Assembly: GCA_036426205.1 (NCBI GenBank)
Contig: WSYH01000837.1
Coordinates: forward strand, 95,350-159,349
Direction: 5' to 3'
From: Ascaphus truei
Taxonomy: Eukaryota > Chordata > Amphibia > Anura > Ascaphidae
DNA length: 64,000 bases
The position numbers and the translations under genes were made by a program. How positions within the stretch are numbered: the stretch's first letter is position 1; every line of letters starts with the position of its first letter. This document shows, piece after piece, positions 1 to 11,328 of this stretch. The notes under the pieces were generated by a model, which ran no database searches, had not been told where the DNA came from, and saw only the letters and a program-made list of their open reading frames with translations.

Positions 1-633
1 GAAGTCCTGCAAAAGAACACCGAATATGAATGACCAAAGTGCTCTCACTCTCTGCGGTGTGTCCTTAATGTAGTGTCTCAACCTACTTACCACAAGGAAA
101 AGCCACCTATGCGACCATGTACATTATATAGTTCCCAAGGACCGTCGTTTTAGCAACAGCAAGTTTATAGTCAGAAACGTAAGTTCTATACCCGATAACT
201 ACTAAACATGTACAATTACTGGGCTAGAAGAATGGCGGTATGACATTTTAAATTCTTATTTTATACAGATCTAATGCTAAATCGCTCAATACAAAAAACC
301 CATAGGGAACCATTCAAGTTAGTTTGGAGAGTCTCGAGATGATAAAATCAAGAGACATTTAATAAAGCAGTGGTGCGGTTCTTGATGAGGATTGTAGAAT
401 TATTATAAACATTGTACAATCATTTTTTGCACCCACGTTGAATTTCTAGTAGCCGTGTCGTGAAGAAAAGCAGATACGATGTAGGTTGTAATACTTATTA
501 AAAGACCAACATCAGAATTGTTCATAGATTAAATTATAGTGTACAGGCCTTACATAACCTCATAGGTTTCATTCTTTGGCTGCGTCTATATTGCAGGAGA
601 CGGCACGAACGACGTAGCTCGTGCCAAAAACAA
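1..633. other. No feature recognised
   Basis: AT-rich sequence with no ORF or repeat structure I can support. Confidence 0.4.
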
Positions 634-639
634 GCACTA

Positions 640-895
640 GGGCCCCAATGTGTTTGTCTATAGTGCGCGTGCACCGGGGAGACCGGTGCTTGGCGTTACA
701 ACAAAGTTTACATTTCCCGTGCGACGACCGGGTCATGTGAGCAGTTTGCTCCAGCTCCTTGATGTCACGGCCACGCCCCCCCCACCCCCATCACACAAAC
801 ATGCAGGCCACGAATCTTGCCAAGTACAGGCGTGCACGTGACATCACGCTTTTGGTCGCGCGCCTTGCCGCCTGGACTATGTTCGAGGCCTTTGA
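640..895. mobile_element. Possible GC-rich miniature element
   Basis: CTAGGGCCCCAATGTG near 634 and GTTCGAGGCCTTTGAG near 890 bound a CpG-rich block. GTGAGCAGTTTGCTCC is shared with GTGAGCAGTTCGCCC in the 17503 element. The ends are not convincing, so the call is tentative. Confidence 0.3.
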
Positions 896-2913
896 GTGTA
901 CTCAATACACTTGAAGAAACCTATAAGGTTTTGAAAGGTCTGTACACTAGAATTTCATCTATGAACAACTCTGGTTGATTGGCCCACAAAGTTTTATATT
1001 TATCAAAGAGGAATATGCAATAAGAAAAGATAGGGAGAATATGTTCTTGGTTGAGGTTATGCTGTAAACAAAAAATAAAAGAAAAAACCGTGCATAACCT
1101 TATACATGCACAGTACCTTTACATTATAAAACATACAACCACTGGACTATATAGATGAATGCCGGTAACACAGGAAGAACAGCATTCCCAGTAAAGCACC
1201 AGCATAAAGAGTCTACTCCCCAAATAACTTGTATAAAGAATGGTGTGGCAATATATAGACTTATTAGTCATATGCCTACCAGGGCAGATCTGTGCAGGGT
1301 GAAGCTCCCGACTCCTGGCCTGCTCACTCTGTCCTTGATACTGTGAGAAGACACTACATTCTACACAGCTGGCCCCTCAATGCAGTCACTGTGCTAGAAC
1401 AAGAGCATCAGACCTGGTGTGCGCACTGTCCTGGGACCAAGGGTCCATCAATGCGTTAAAAAAAAAAAAAAGAAGTGGTGGTACTGTGTCCAGAACATTA
1501 TTTGCAACCCCTTTTCTTAACCCTTTCACTGCACAATGCATTTCAGGCTCATCTAGCAGCGAAAGGTTAATTTTCATTGTATAGGTTAAAGCAGTTGCCG
1601 AGAGTCAGCCTCTTTAGCATGATTTTTCCCCCAAATGTTTCACACAAAAGAAATTCTGCTTTTTGTCTTAAAGTGCAGTTTTAGAAGAGAATTATGCTAA
1701 AGAAAGTGACTGCTTTGGGGGAAAAGAGAGAGGGGGGAAAAAAAGCATGTCTGAGCCGGACTCCCCAAGAGAGGAAACATGAGCCTCATGTTCTCACGAG
1801 CAGCAAGTTCAAACAACTTTGGAAACAAAACCAAGAAAGTTTCCCTCAGTCCAACTTTCTCAGCTGAATCAGTCTCTCCCCCCACCCCCCACAGCCCGCT
1901 CTCCCACTCATGCACAGATAGCTTGCAAAGAGACGCAAGGGCCAAAATCACATCAAAAGAGCTTACGGTCCTACCACAGAGTTTAACTGACCTGCCCAGG
2001 GTGGTGTCCTCTTGTGGGACAGAGCTGATACACCCCATCTTTTTACCCCTCTCTCAAGCCACAACAAGCAGTGGGTTTTACGGCTACCCTGAGGGATTTA
2101 GGACGTCAGCCGCAGGTAATAGTCTTCCCCAAAGTCTTTTCATCCTGCGGTTCGAGGAGCAGCCAGGATCAAATGCTAACAGCGTGTCCAGCATGAAAGG
2201 GAAGAGCAGCCCGCAACAGGGAGCCGATCATTGAGGCAGCTACCTCCAAGTTTGTCTCTCCCCCCCACCACTGACCAACACACCTCTCTTGGGGACTCGG
2301 TGACTTCTCATGCAGCCGTGAGCGGCTTTTGAGAGGAAAAGCAAATAAATAATGAAAAGCAAAAAGAATTTTTCACATCTGGCAAGAATGAGAAAGGAAT
2401 GGGAAGGGAGAATGAAAGATCCCAGGGTCCCCTGCTTCTTAGCTCTCCCCTCTCCCCCCCCCCCCCCCACGCCCCCCTCCTCCTTTCTTCCTCTTCTCGC
2501 TCTTTATCTGTGTGGAACAAGTAAACCCACACTCCCCTTCCTTCCGCCACCATCTGGTTTCCCGGGAAACTGTTTTGTATCACAGACTGGATCCTTGTCT
2601 CGCTTCCCACTAGCACACACGTTGCTCCCCACTCACACACACTGACCGTTTCCCTGCCTCGCAGGCCTGCTGTGCCAGCTAGGAGGTTGGTGGAGAAGAG
2701 TGCCGAAAAGGTCAGTGAGGGCAAGCGTATGACAGATATGCCGTGCAAGACCACTTTCTGGCAACCCATTCAAATACAACCTTTAAATAAAAAGAATTTT
2801 TTAAAAAAATCACTATATAGGGTTTAATTAGGTGGGTTAACCCCTTCAGTGACAGAGGAAGCAACTGAAGGTCCATAGATCTAAGACAGAATATAACGTT
2901 TATACAGTACATA
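896..2913. other. Non-coding, unassigned
   Basis: The block 1690-2700 is moderately GC-rich and has overlapping open frames on both strands (151 and 113 codons), but neither resembles a protein. C-runs at about 2454 and 1878 are simple sequence. It could be POR intron 2 regulatory DNA, but nothing proves that. Confidence 0.35.
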
Positions 2914-3489
2914 TTAAAGAGGCAATCCAATTTAAAAACAAAAAAATAAACTGTTTTAATATATGCCGCCTTTGATTACTTTGAGTGAAAACTAATTGCA
3001 TAAACTGCTGATCGATTCGTTCTCCCGTGATCGATCAGCAGAATTCTGCTTCCCAGGGTTCACTAAATGAAGGATTGATTTGAAACTGAAAAGCAGCCAA
3101 TCAGTAACTCAGCAGCTGCAACATATTCTTATATTTCTACGGTAACATTATCTTTTGTTCTAGTTTGCAGCTCAAACTGCTGGGAATATTGGCAACAAAT
3201 TATAACAAAACAGGAAAGTGTTACACAAATCTAGCACTGCTGGGGAGGTGGGCTAAAACCTGCTATAGAAATCACAGGATGCTCAGTATATTAAAACGCA
3301 TAAAAAATGGCATTAAAAGTTGGGGAAAAAAAAAAAATTATATATCTATTATATATCTATAATAGATATATAATAGATATATCTATTATAATAGATATAA
3401 TAGATATATATTATATTCTAATTATACAGAACAGATTAAAAAATAAATAAAAACACACATGTAGGATATTGTTTTAATTTCTCCTTTAA
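2914..3489. mobile_element. TTAA-flanked non-autonomous DNA element (Kolobok/piggyBac-like)
   Basis: It is bounded by TTAA (2914-2917 and 3486-3489) with ends AGAGGCAATCC and, reversed, AGGAGAAATTA. The interior includes the GATCGATT ... CTCCCG segment shared by copies at 5755-6000, 6165-6320, 7591-7950, 31080-31260 and 46790-46930, plus an AT palindrome at 3340-3416. Assignment to Kolobok rests on TTAA only. Confidence 0.6.
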
Positions 3490-3740
3490 GAAAAAATGAC
3501 CGTACATAAAAATATCACCGTGAGCACTGTCACGTGTATCTGCAACCCTGCTTTCACCATTAGCTCTTAGCATACAGTGCTTCCACTGCAGGATTCTGGG
3601 AAATTACATGCAAATGAGCACACAGGGGAAAAAAAAAAAAAAAAGCTACAAACTACTAAGCCCCTCCAAGGGACAAACTGAACGGAAGTGTAATATTTTT
3701 TAAGTGTATGCATTAAAACAAATCAAATGGTAATTTCCTC

Positions 3741-3866
3741 TAACTCTAGTCCTCAAGGGCCAACAGGTCAGGTTTTCAGGCTATCCCAGCTTCACAGGTG
3801 GCTCAGTTTTGCAGGGAAAGCCTGACCTGCTGGCTCTGGAGGATTGAAGTTGCGCACCCCTGCCCA
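3741..3866. mobile_element. hAT-like miniature element
   Basis: Inverted ends are AACTCTAGTCCTCAAGGGCC and GGAGGATTGAAGTTGCGCA. The interior is a palindrome of CAGGTCAGGTTTTCAGG and CCTGACCTGCTGG. Confidence 0.55.
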
Positions 3867-4023
3867 AGCCCCTCCCTTTTATGTGATATCACGGTGCCTG
3901 GACAACATCGTGTGGCTGCCCAATCAAGCAACCTTCTTATTGTTGGTCATAGGAAAGTTAGGGCTAGGTTAAGAGATGAAGAAATACTGGATTAATACGA
4001 CACACACACACACAGACACACAC

Positions 4024-4450
4024 AACCTCCCAACTTCAGTCCTCAATTATACCAGAAACTGCAGAGCGATCCGTGATGAGATACATGTGCAGGCAGAAGC
4101 GACACACAGACACACAGACACACAGACACACAGACACACAGACACACAGACACACAGACACACAGACACACAGACACACAGACACACAGACACACAGTGG
4201 TGTGTCTGTGTATCTAAGTTGCACTGTGATTGACCGTGCAAATCATGTGATGAGGCCGTCCCCTGTGAAAAACAAAATCTCAATTCGATATCTGGTACAA
4301 TCACAGCCCCCCCCCCCCCCCTGGTTTAAGGATATCCCTGCTCGAGCAGAGGTGGTTCGGTCAAAATGATTGAGCCACCTGGGCTAATGTGAGGATATTC
4401 TTAAAACCTGAACTCTTGGGGTCCTTGAAGAGTGGAGTTGGTAACCACTG
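4024..4450. mobile_element. hAT-like element, related to 3741-3866, with octamer array inside
   Basis: The left end CCCAACTTCAGTCCTCAA pairs with the right end AGTGGAGTTGGTAACCACTG. GGATATCCCTGCTCGAGC and ATTGAGCCACCTGGGC form an internal palindrome. The CACACAGA array at 4102-4197 splits it. Confidence 0.5.
4102..4197. repeat. (CACACAGA)n minisatellite, about 12 units
   Basis: A head-to-tail octamer array. It gives spurious open frames in several phases because no stop codon can occur. Confidence 0.97.
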
Positions 4451-5171
4451 CGTTATAGGGTTCCAGATCAAAAGAAACACCAATTATCCAATGTCCACAG
4501 AACCAGGCAAGTCAATTGTTTCCTGTTGGGAGTTTTACATTTGTGTGGGTTGGGGGTGGGGGGGATGGGGGGGGGGCAGATTACATCGTCACATCTGTTT
4601 CCAGAGTTTTAGCAAAACAAAATGAACTCCCTTACTGTGGTTTTTTTTAAATAGCAATAGCCAATAGCAGATGTTTTGGCTGGAGAAGCACAGGATGAAC
4701 TCCGTGTACATGCTATTATACCGATTACTGCAGTGACGTCACTGGAATGAGTATCAAAGGAAATCTGGGGTCAAAATAAAACAAGTGCGCACTGAAAATG
4801 TGCTTGTAAAGATGCGCCAACCTTTCTTCGTTTGGGAATTCAAATACGGCTCGCTGCTGGTGCACCGCAGAGCTGTGTGCAAAATGTGTTTGGGGGGATA
4901 ATTACTTGCAATGGCGGCTACACAAGGACAGCCACAGAGGGACCTGCAAGTGTTCCTCCAACAGCAACATGCAGAGAGCCTTCCCGTTTGCTGCAGGCTG
5001 CAAGAAAGCAGGCACAAGAGACCATGGCTGAGCGTTGCTATGGGAGTGGGATGACAGAGAGACACTTCGAAACACGACTGCCCTATTTATTAGCAGTTCA
5101 AACTTAGAAGAGCAAGACAGCGAGAGAAAGAAAAGTCCAAAACATGTAAGACAACCCGAGAGAAAGATAGA

Positions 5172-5172
<1 letters not shown>

Positions 5173-5225
<53 letters not shown>
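5173..5225. repeat. (CA)n microsatellite
   Basis: Uninterrupted dinucleotide array of about 26 units. Confidence 0.98.
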
Positions 5226-5229
<4 letters not shown>

Positions 5230-5754
5230 AAGGTTTCAATTCATTCACCTACTGCACAAAAATTGAGGTGAGTGTGAAATGGAGACTAACAGGTGCTGCT
5301 CAAAATAAAATAAATCTCAAATGTGTTTATTTTTATTTTTGAACTGAGAAGTGGGATACAGTTTTGATCACAATAACTATAGTTTTTTTTTTTTTTTTTT
5401 AAAAAAGCACACTTCAAGAACCATCGCTCTAAGAAATCAAGTGATTTTGATTCTGTGGTCCATGGATCACTGGTTGTCCCAGATCATGGATACGAGTCTC
5501 CGGAAGCCCTGAAATGTATTTCATGCACACCTGTAACATGTTAAGCTTATTGTTCTCACATGTCCGTAGATATGGGATGAAGGTTCATTTGAGACATGTG
5601 CCTTCTCATACACTTGCCGACTCATTTTATCATCGATTAATATATTAACAGTGGAATCCTTCAGGGTTAACATTGAATTGGTTCACAATTCGTAGCATTG
5701 GGCTTAGGTGCGGGCGGGGGGGAGTTGGAATCAACTCAATGCCATTTTTAATGA

Positions 5755-6325
5755 GTTAATATACGGACATCCTTTGATTTCTATAGCAGGTTTTATCCCA
5801 CTTTCCCAGTAGTGCAAGATCTGTGTAACACTTTCCTGTTGGCGAGATTGTTGCCAATGTTTCCAGCAGGAGACGGTCTGAGCTGCAAACTAACAATAAT
5901 GTTACCTTGAAACTGAAAGGCAGGCATTATGTGAACCAGGGGAAGCAGGTATATTTGCTGTTCGATACCGCGAGAACCAATCAATCAAAATCGGCAGCTT
6001 AGGTAATTAGTATTCATTAAAAAAAGGTAAGTCAAATGTAGAATATAGAAACAAGTGCAGCAAGGCAATCCAAGCAAGCAATGTCTTTAAAAAAAAAAAA
6101 AAAAAAAGTCCGTTCTGTAGTACTAGACAATATTTACTGCAGCATTTTTTTCAAATTCAACTTTTAATGCCATTTTTAATTAGTTTTAATATAATGAGCA
6201 TCCTTTGATTTCTATAGCAGGCTTTAGCCCACTTTCCCAACAGTGCAAGATATTTGCAACACTTTCCTGTTTGTGATAATTTGTTGCCAATATTCCCAGC
6301 AGTTTGAGCTGCAAACTGTAACAAT
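5755..6325. repeat. Two partial copies of the TTAA-element interior
   Basis: The stretches 5775-5900 and 6205-6320 repeat a GGTTTTATCCCACTTTCCC / AGTGCAAGATnTGTGnAACAC pattern also found, reversed, at 3180-3280 and 31140-31210. They lie directly downstream (lower-coordinate side) of the CR1 3' end. Confidence 0.5.
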
Positions 6326-6432
6326 AGTTACATAGTTACATAGTAGATGAGGTTGAAAAAAGACGTACGTCCATAAAGTTCAACCTATGCTAAATTTAGA
6401 CAACAGATACTTTATCCTATATCTATACTTAC

Positions 6433-6960
6433 TTATTGATCCAGAGGAAGGCAAACAAAAAACCCCAGTGTCATATCATCCAATGATATCTCATAAGGGG
6501 AAAAATAAATTCCTTCCTGACTCCAAGAATCGGCAATCGGATTAATCCCTGGATCAGCTTTCTTCCCATGTTTACTTATTTGGTATATCCCTGTATACCT
6601 TTCCTTTCTAAAAAGATGTCCAACCTTTTTCTCAACAAATCTATTGTATCTGCCATCACAGTGTCCATGGCTAATGAATTCCACATTTGAACTGCTCTTA
6701 CTGTAAAGAACCCTTTCCTTTGTTACTGGTGAAATCTCCTTTCCCCCAACCATAAGGGACGGCCCTGAGTCCTTTGTACTGCCCGTGGGATCAATAGTTA
6801 TTTTGAGGGCTCCTTGTTTTCTCCCCGAATATATTTGTATATAGTTATCATATTCCCTTAGACACCTCTTTTCTAACGTAAATAAATCTAATTTAGCTAG
6901 CCTCTCCTCATAAGGTAGATTGTCCATCCCCTTTATTAATTTGGTGGCTCTTCTCTGCAC
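6433..6960 (-). pseudogene. CR1 ORF2 C-terminal fragment
   Basis: An open stretch with RRATKLIKGMDNLPYEERLA followed by RCLREYDNYIQIY, the standard CR1 C-terminus (family: RATKLIKGLE.LSYEERLR ... R.RGDLI..YK). It is out of frame with the upstream RT part. Confidence 0.8.
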
Positions 6961-6985
6961 TCTCTCTAGTTCCAGAATGTATTTT

Positions 6986-7492
6986 CTAAGGAGTGGTGCC
7001 CAAAATTGTACTCCATACTAAAAGGTGTGGTCTTCCTAATGCTTTGTAAAGGGGCATAATTATGTTTACTTCCCTTCCATCCATTGCCCGTTTAATGCAA
7101 GATAAGATCTTGTTTGCTTTTGCAGCTACTGCATGACTTTGGGCACTATTGCTAAGCCTGCTGTCTACAAACACTCCTAAATCCTTCTCCATCAAGGATT
7201 CCCCCAATTTATCCCCATTTAATGTGCAAGTCGCCTTTTTATTCTTGCATCCCAAATGCATAACCTTACATTTATCTGTATTAGACCTCATCTGCCATTT
7301 ACCTGCCCACGTTTCCAGTCTCTCCAAGTCCTTCTGGAGAGAAATTACATCCTGCTCTGATTCTACTACCTTACACAATTTAATGCCATCAGCAAAGATG
7401 GAGACTTTGCTCTCGATGACAACCTCAAGATAATTAATGAACAAGTTATAAAGCAGGGATCCCAGTACCGATCTCTGAGGTACTCCACTCAC
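6986..7492 (-). pseudogene. CR1 reverse transcriptase fragment
   Basis: An open stretch of 168 codons inside the CR1 copy covering the last RT motifs. The catalytic second aspartate of the FADD/YADD box is Gly. Everything N-terminal is missing because of 5' truncation at about 7505. Confidence 0.8.
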
Positions 7493-7590
7493 AACTTTAG
7501 CCCAACCTGAAAAGGTTCAATTTATGACAACCCTGGTGTTGTCTTTGGGTCGCAAGGAGAGGTTTGGAAAACACTAGTCTAAAAAGTGTT

Positions 7591-7950
7591 TTAAGGGGTA
7601 TAAAATAAAGGTTTAACTTTTTATCATCATATCTTTAAATGTAGATAAATATAAAGATATGATGGTAAAAAAAAGTATATAGTAAATGAAATGCACAGAT
7701 GATGTTACCTTAGTAATATAAGAATACATTGTAGCTGCAGAGTTACACTGACTGAAGGATTGATTGAAACTGAAAGGCAGCCATTTAGTGAACACTGGAA
7801 GCAGGATCTGTGCTCATCGATTACGGGAGAACCAAATCGATCGGCAGCTTAGGTAATTCATTTTCAATAAAAAAACGTAATCAAAGGCTGCATAGATTTA
7901 AAAAAAAAAAATTTATTTTCTTTTAAGTGCCGCTTGGATTTCCTCTTTAA
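7591..7950. mobile_element. TTAA-flanked non-autonomous DNA element, second copy
   Basis: It is bounded by TTAA at 7591-7594 and 7947-7950. It shares the interior AAACTGAAAGGCAGCCATTTAG with its relatives. Its 5' part (7535-7690) is repeated at 8730-8885, where a CA array truncates it. Confidence 0.6.
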
Positions 7951-8884
7951 AGGACATCGAAAACGGAATGCTACACAGGAAAGACTCATTTTTCTCTTTC
8001 AAAATGTTTTATGTCGCAAAATCCGACGTTGGGAAACACTTTTGAAAAGAATTGCCATTAAAAAAAAAAAAAAAAAATCTAACAGTAGTGGTTTGGAAGG
8101 TACACGTTTTAACGCTTATGTAAAACATAACCCCTATGCAGCAGGAAGTGCCTCGTATGAAAAACAGAGAGCAGGGGAAGAAAATGAATAAATACATTGT
8201 GAATTAATCCAGGGAGTTGGGGAGGAACTGGTAAACAGTGCAGAGCACATTCAGAGCAGCTGAATTCCTGGTCTCACAGTTTCCACTTTTCCCACATCCT
8301 GTAACAGGACACTTCTTTTGTAAGATGCTCTATCCCAGAAGTTCACATCTGATCACTCCCCACGGGGCCTTCTTCTCCAGAAGGAATCCCTGCTGCAAAC
8401 ACCTCGGGCAGTCGGAAAGCCAACAGCATGATCGGCCCGAGATCTCTCGGATACGGGCATGCTAGTGGTTGCAAGTCAGGGGAGGCACAAGACATTGCGG
8501 AGGTACTGCAGAGGGAGGGGGATTTAAACAAAGCAAATAAAGAGCAGCAGTGGGATACAGATGACAAAAGCCAAATAATTAGAAGGCTGTGACTAATTTG
8601 AGGCTGGAACAGTCTAAAGCCATGTTTTCCAAACCACTCCTCGTGACACCCGGCCACACCTGGTTTTGGCAATAATCGATGCACAATGCACATTTTTTGC
8701 ATACGAATAGAATGTTAAGTGGTTGTCCCAGAAACCTGGTGTGGTCTTTGGGTCGCAAGGAGAGGTCTAAAAAGTGTTTTAAAGGGTATAAAATAAAGGC
8801 TGAACTTTTTAATCAGATCTTTATATGTATATAAATATAAAGATATGATGGTTAAAAAAAAAAAAAAAAAAGTATATAGTAAAT

Positions 8885-8927
<43 letters not shown>

Positions 8928-9012
8928 CACAAAACAACACCACAAACACACACACACACACTACACACACACACACACACACACACAACACACACACACA
9001 CACACACACACA
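8885..9012. repeat. Compound (CA)n microsatellite
   Basis: Interrupted CA array of about 128 bp lying at the break of a TTAA-element copy (8730-8884). The long open frames here are artefacts. Confidence 0.97.
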
Positions 9013-9084
9013 CCTCTTTAAATCGGCACTCCGTTCACCCACAAGCGAAATCCAGCTGGATCTCCAATGGAATATGAAAACAAA

Positions 9085-9512
9085 GACAGCGCAACGAGGG
9101 CAAGTATGAAAAAATATATAAAAGACAGAGCATCAGAAACGTACAATTCATAAAATGACACTAAGCTCCACACGACAATTTAGGGTTAATGAATGCTCTA
9201 TGGGTTGCAATTAACCAATTTACCAGTATGGGTTTAAATAGGAGAGTGTCTCAGTGACGCTCCCCCGCCTGATGAAGCACATTTACGTGCAAAATGCACA
9301 AAGGTATCATCATTGCGTATCATACGTCATCCCGCGTAGACACTCCTGTGAAGTCCAGACCTGTGCATCAGGTCCTTGCTGAAGAACATCCACGGACCTA
9401 CATGGACTGGATTGTTGTATGGAGCGAATTATCATTTTATGAATTGTACGTTTCTGATGCTCTATGTGTCTTTAATGATCTATTTTTGATACTTGCCCTC
9501 GCTGCTGTCTAT
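9085..9512 (+). mobile_element. Penelope-like terminal repeat in inverted arrangement
   Basis: The segment 9085-9160 (GAGGGCAAGTATGAAAAA ... CAGAAACGTACAATTCATAA) recurs inverted at 9428-9512. Between them is CTGATGA followed by a GCAC/GTGC hairpin at 9269-9290, resembling part of a hammerhead ribozyme core. The compound CA array at 8885-9012 abuts it. Confidence 0.5.
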
Positions 9513-9795
9513 TTGTTTTCATACACACACGAATGTATATACCTTAACTTTGTTCTTTCTTGTGGCCTCATGGAAATGTTACTCTCTCTATCCACTACAA
9601 ACTCCTCCCTCCTGGCCCACACCCATCACCACCATACACTCTGGATTACTCAAAAGCCTTGCACTATCTACTGAATGTTGGTGGAAAACTCTGAAAACCA
9701 GCACACCAACCACCGCTCACTCTAATGGCAAACATCACAACTTTACAACATGCAAACAACTACTCAAATTTCTATTCACACTGTTACTCTCTTTA

Positions 9796-10325
9796 ACAGG
9801 GTAAATGAAGGAAAAAGCGCACAAGCAAAAACGGAGCAGGAAGTCGCACTCCAACATCAAAAATAAATTAAAAGGGCCACTTTAATGTGACAAAGACCCA
9901 TCCAACGCGTTTCGAACATCACAACGTTTTCCTTGAAAAAGAACGTTGTGACGTTCGAAACGCGTTGGATGGGTCTTTGTCACATTAAAGGGCCCTTTTA
10001 ATTTATTTTTGATTTTGGGTCCTTCCTGCTCCGTTTTTGCTTGTGCGCTTTTTCCTTCATTTACCCTGTTAACTATACCTTGGAAGCTGCACGGCCTGCC
10101 TACCACTTCAAGGGAATGTGAGTATTATATTGTTCAGGGGAACCTGCCAATGAGACTGATGGTGGGTGGGCTTGTACCATCTACCACCTGTCTTCAGGAG
10201 GATAGTACCCATACCATTGGATATTAAGTAGTAATATCATTACTCATTCCTTATACCTTGCTTAGTGGTTTGGCATATTTAAATTCTTATATACCTGCAT
10301 TGGAGCGCTTTAGCCTATTTCTATC
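9796..10325 (+). mobile_element. Penelope-like foldback insertion with 15 bp target duplication
   Basis: The insert is flanked by CTGTTACTCTCTTTA at 9781-9795 and 10326-10340, and removing it restores the LINE. The first part is a long hairpin (arms about 9796-9927 and 9942-10072) whose loop holds GAAACGCGTTGG-type sequence. A tail of about 250 bp ending GGAGCGCTTTAGCC follows. The architecture resembles the inverted terminal structures of Penelope-like elements. No coding sequence is present. Confidence 0.72.
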
Positions 10326-10370
10326 CTGTTACTCTCTTTAGCAAGTGATATTGAACTTAACCCAGGCCCT
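10326..10370 (+). other. 2A-like (ribosome-skipping) peptide motif in the LINE
   Basis: The frame reads LLLSLASDIELNPGP. It fits the 2A consensus D-(V/I)-E-x-N-P-G-P preceded by a hydrophobic segment. 2A-like sequences at the start of ORF2 are reported for several APE-type non-LTR elements. Activity cannot be judged from sequence, and the downstream frame is closed by a TGA near 10395. Confidence 0.75.
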
Positions 10371-10419
10371 CCCTTTTCAACTGTCCCATACCTCTGAGAA
10401 TACCCCCTTCAAATTCCAA

Positions 10420-11282
10420 AAAGGCCTAGCTGTCACCCATATAAATATCCGGAGCCTGCTGCTCAAACTGAATTAACTAAGATCATGGTGCATTATGCAT
10501 AAACCCAAAGCCATTTTTCCCACAGAAACATCGCTAACCCCTAAAAGCTCTGATGCAAATATTGCCATTCAGGGAAACTCCATTTCTAGGAAAGAGAGGA
10601 GGAGGGGTGTTATTTTATATTGCAGACACCTTACAATTTACACTGTTAAATAGACCCCCAAGCCCATCCCCTTCTGAAATCCTAGTTGGCAAAATATGCC
10701 TCCCCTTTTCTAAGCCTATCGTGGTTGCTGGCATCTACCACCCCCCTAAAGCCCCTCTACAGTCCCTGGCTGATATCATCCAGTTTCTTTGCTCCATTTC
10801 CTCTCTGAATGAGAAGAATGAGCTGCTAGCTCTTGGGGATGTCAACTTCAATTGGCTCGACCCTAAAAACCATAAAATCCAGATACAACTGAAGTCACTT
10901 AACCCAACGCAACTCATTTCCCAACCCACACGGATAAACCTGAAATCTCACAACCTTTCCTTGCTAGACTGGGTTCTCTCCTCAAATCCCAGCAGAATCC
11001 AATCTTCTGGCATCCTTTCTGACATTTTCAGTGACCATGCAATAGTGTACTGTGTAAGGAAAATTAAACCGCCCCATTCAAGCCCTGAAGTTCTCCTCAC
11101 TAGAACATTTAAAAACTTTAACCCACAACAGTTTCTGGATGACCTTACCAACTGCCCTTGGTACAGAATCGACTTACTTCCCGACCCTGATTCTGCGCTC
11201 GACTATTTCCAATCCGAGTTCTTAAAACTCTGCGATACCCATGCTCCACTACACAGAATAAGAGTACGGGGGCTCACCTTCC
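10420..11282 (+). pseudogene. LINE apurinic/apyrimidinic endonuclease domain, frameshifted
   Basis: It begins at GLAVTHINIRSLL (about 10422), shifts frame near 10600, then reads GGGVLFYIADTLQF, VVAGIYHPPKAPL, LLALGDVNFNWLD and SDIFSDHAIVYC. These are the APE motifs of LINE endonucleases, including the GDFN-like and SDH motifs. It would nick target DNA for target-primed reverse transcription. It is broken relative to the 2A-like upstream frame. Confidence 0.82.
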
Positions 11283-11328
11283 ATGGGTTACAACTGACCG
11301 TATAGCACGCTACCAGTTCAGGGATGCC

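Larger units (their letters stand above)
6320..7505 (-). mobile_element. CR1-like LINE, 5'-truncated 3' end
   Basis: In minus orientation, RT and C-terminal remnants read GVPQRSVLGSLLYNLFIN, IFADGIKLCKVV (YADD-type box altered to FADG), WQMRSNTDKCKVMHLG, YKALGRPHLLVWS and then RRATKLIKGMDNLPYEERL. These are CR1 signatures. A frameshift at about 6965-6990 separates the two parts. The 3' end near 6325 carries the TAGTTACATAGTTACATAG tail typical of frog CR1 families. It is a non-functional copy. Confidence 0.88.

Noticed and set aside
1697..2234. Overlapping open frames of 151 codons (plus) and 113 codons (minus)
   Set aside because: Neither translation resembles a protein or shows domain structure, and both are Ser/Pro/Leu-rich as expected from composition. 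No splice context supports an exon.
2308..2769. 153-codon minus-strand open frame
   Set aside because: It runs through a C-tract and pyrimidine-rich DNA (GGGGERGE-like residues), a composition artefact.
4102..4197. Possible CRISPR-like array
   Set aside because: Units are contiguous octamers with no spacers, and the genome is a vertebrate one.
4036..4304. Open frames through the CACACAGA array
   Set aside because: An 8 bp repeat without stop codons opens several frames, and the translations are simple repeats.
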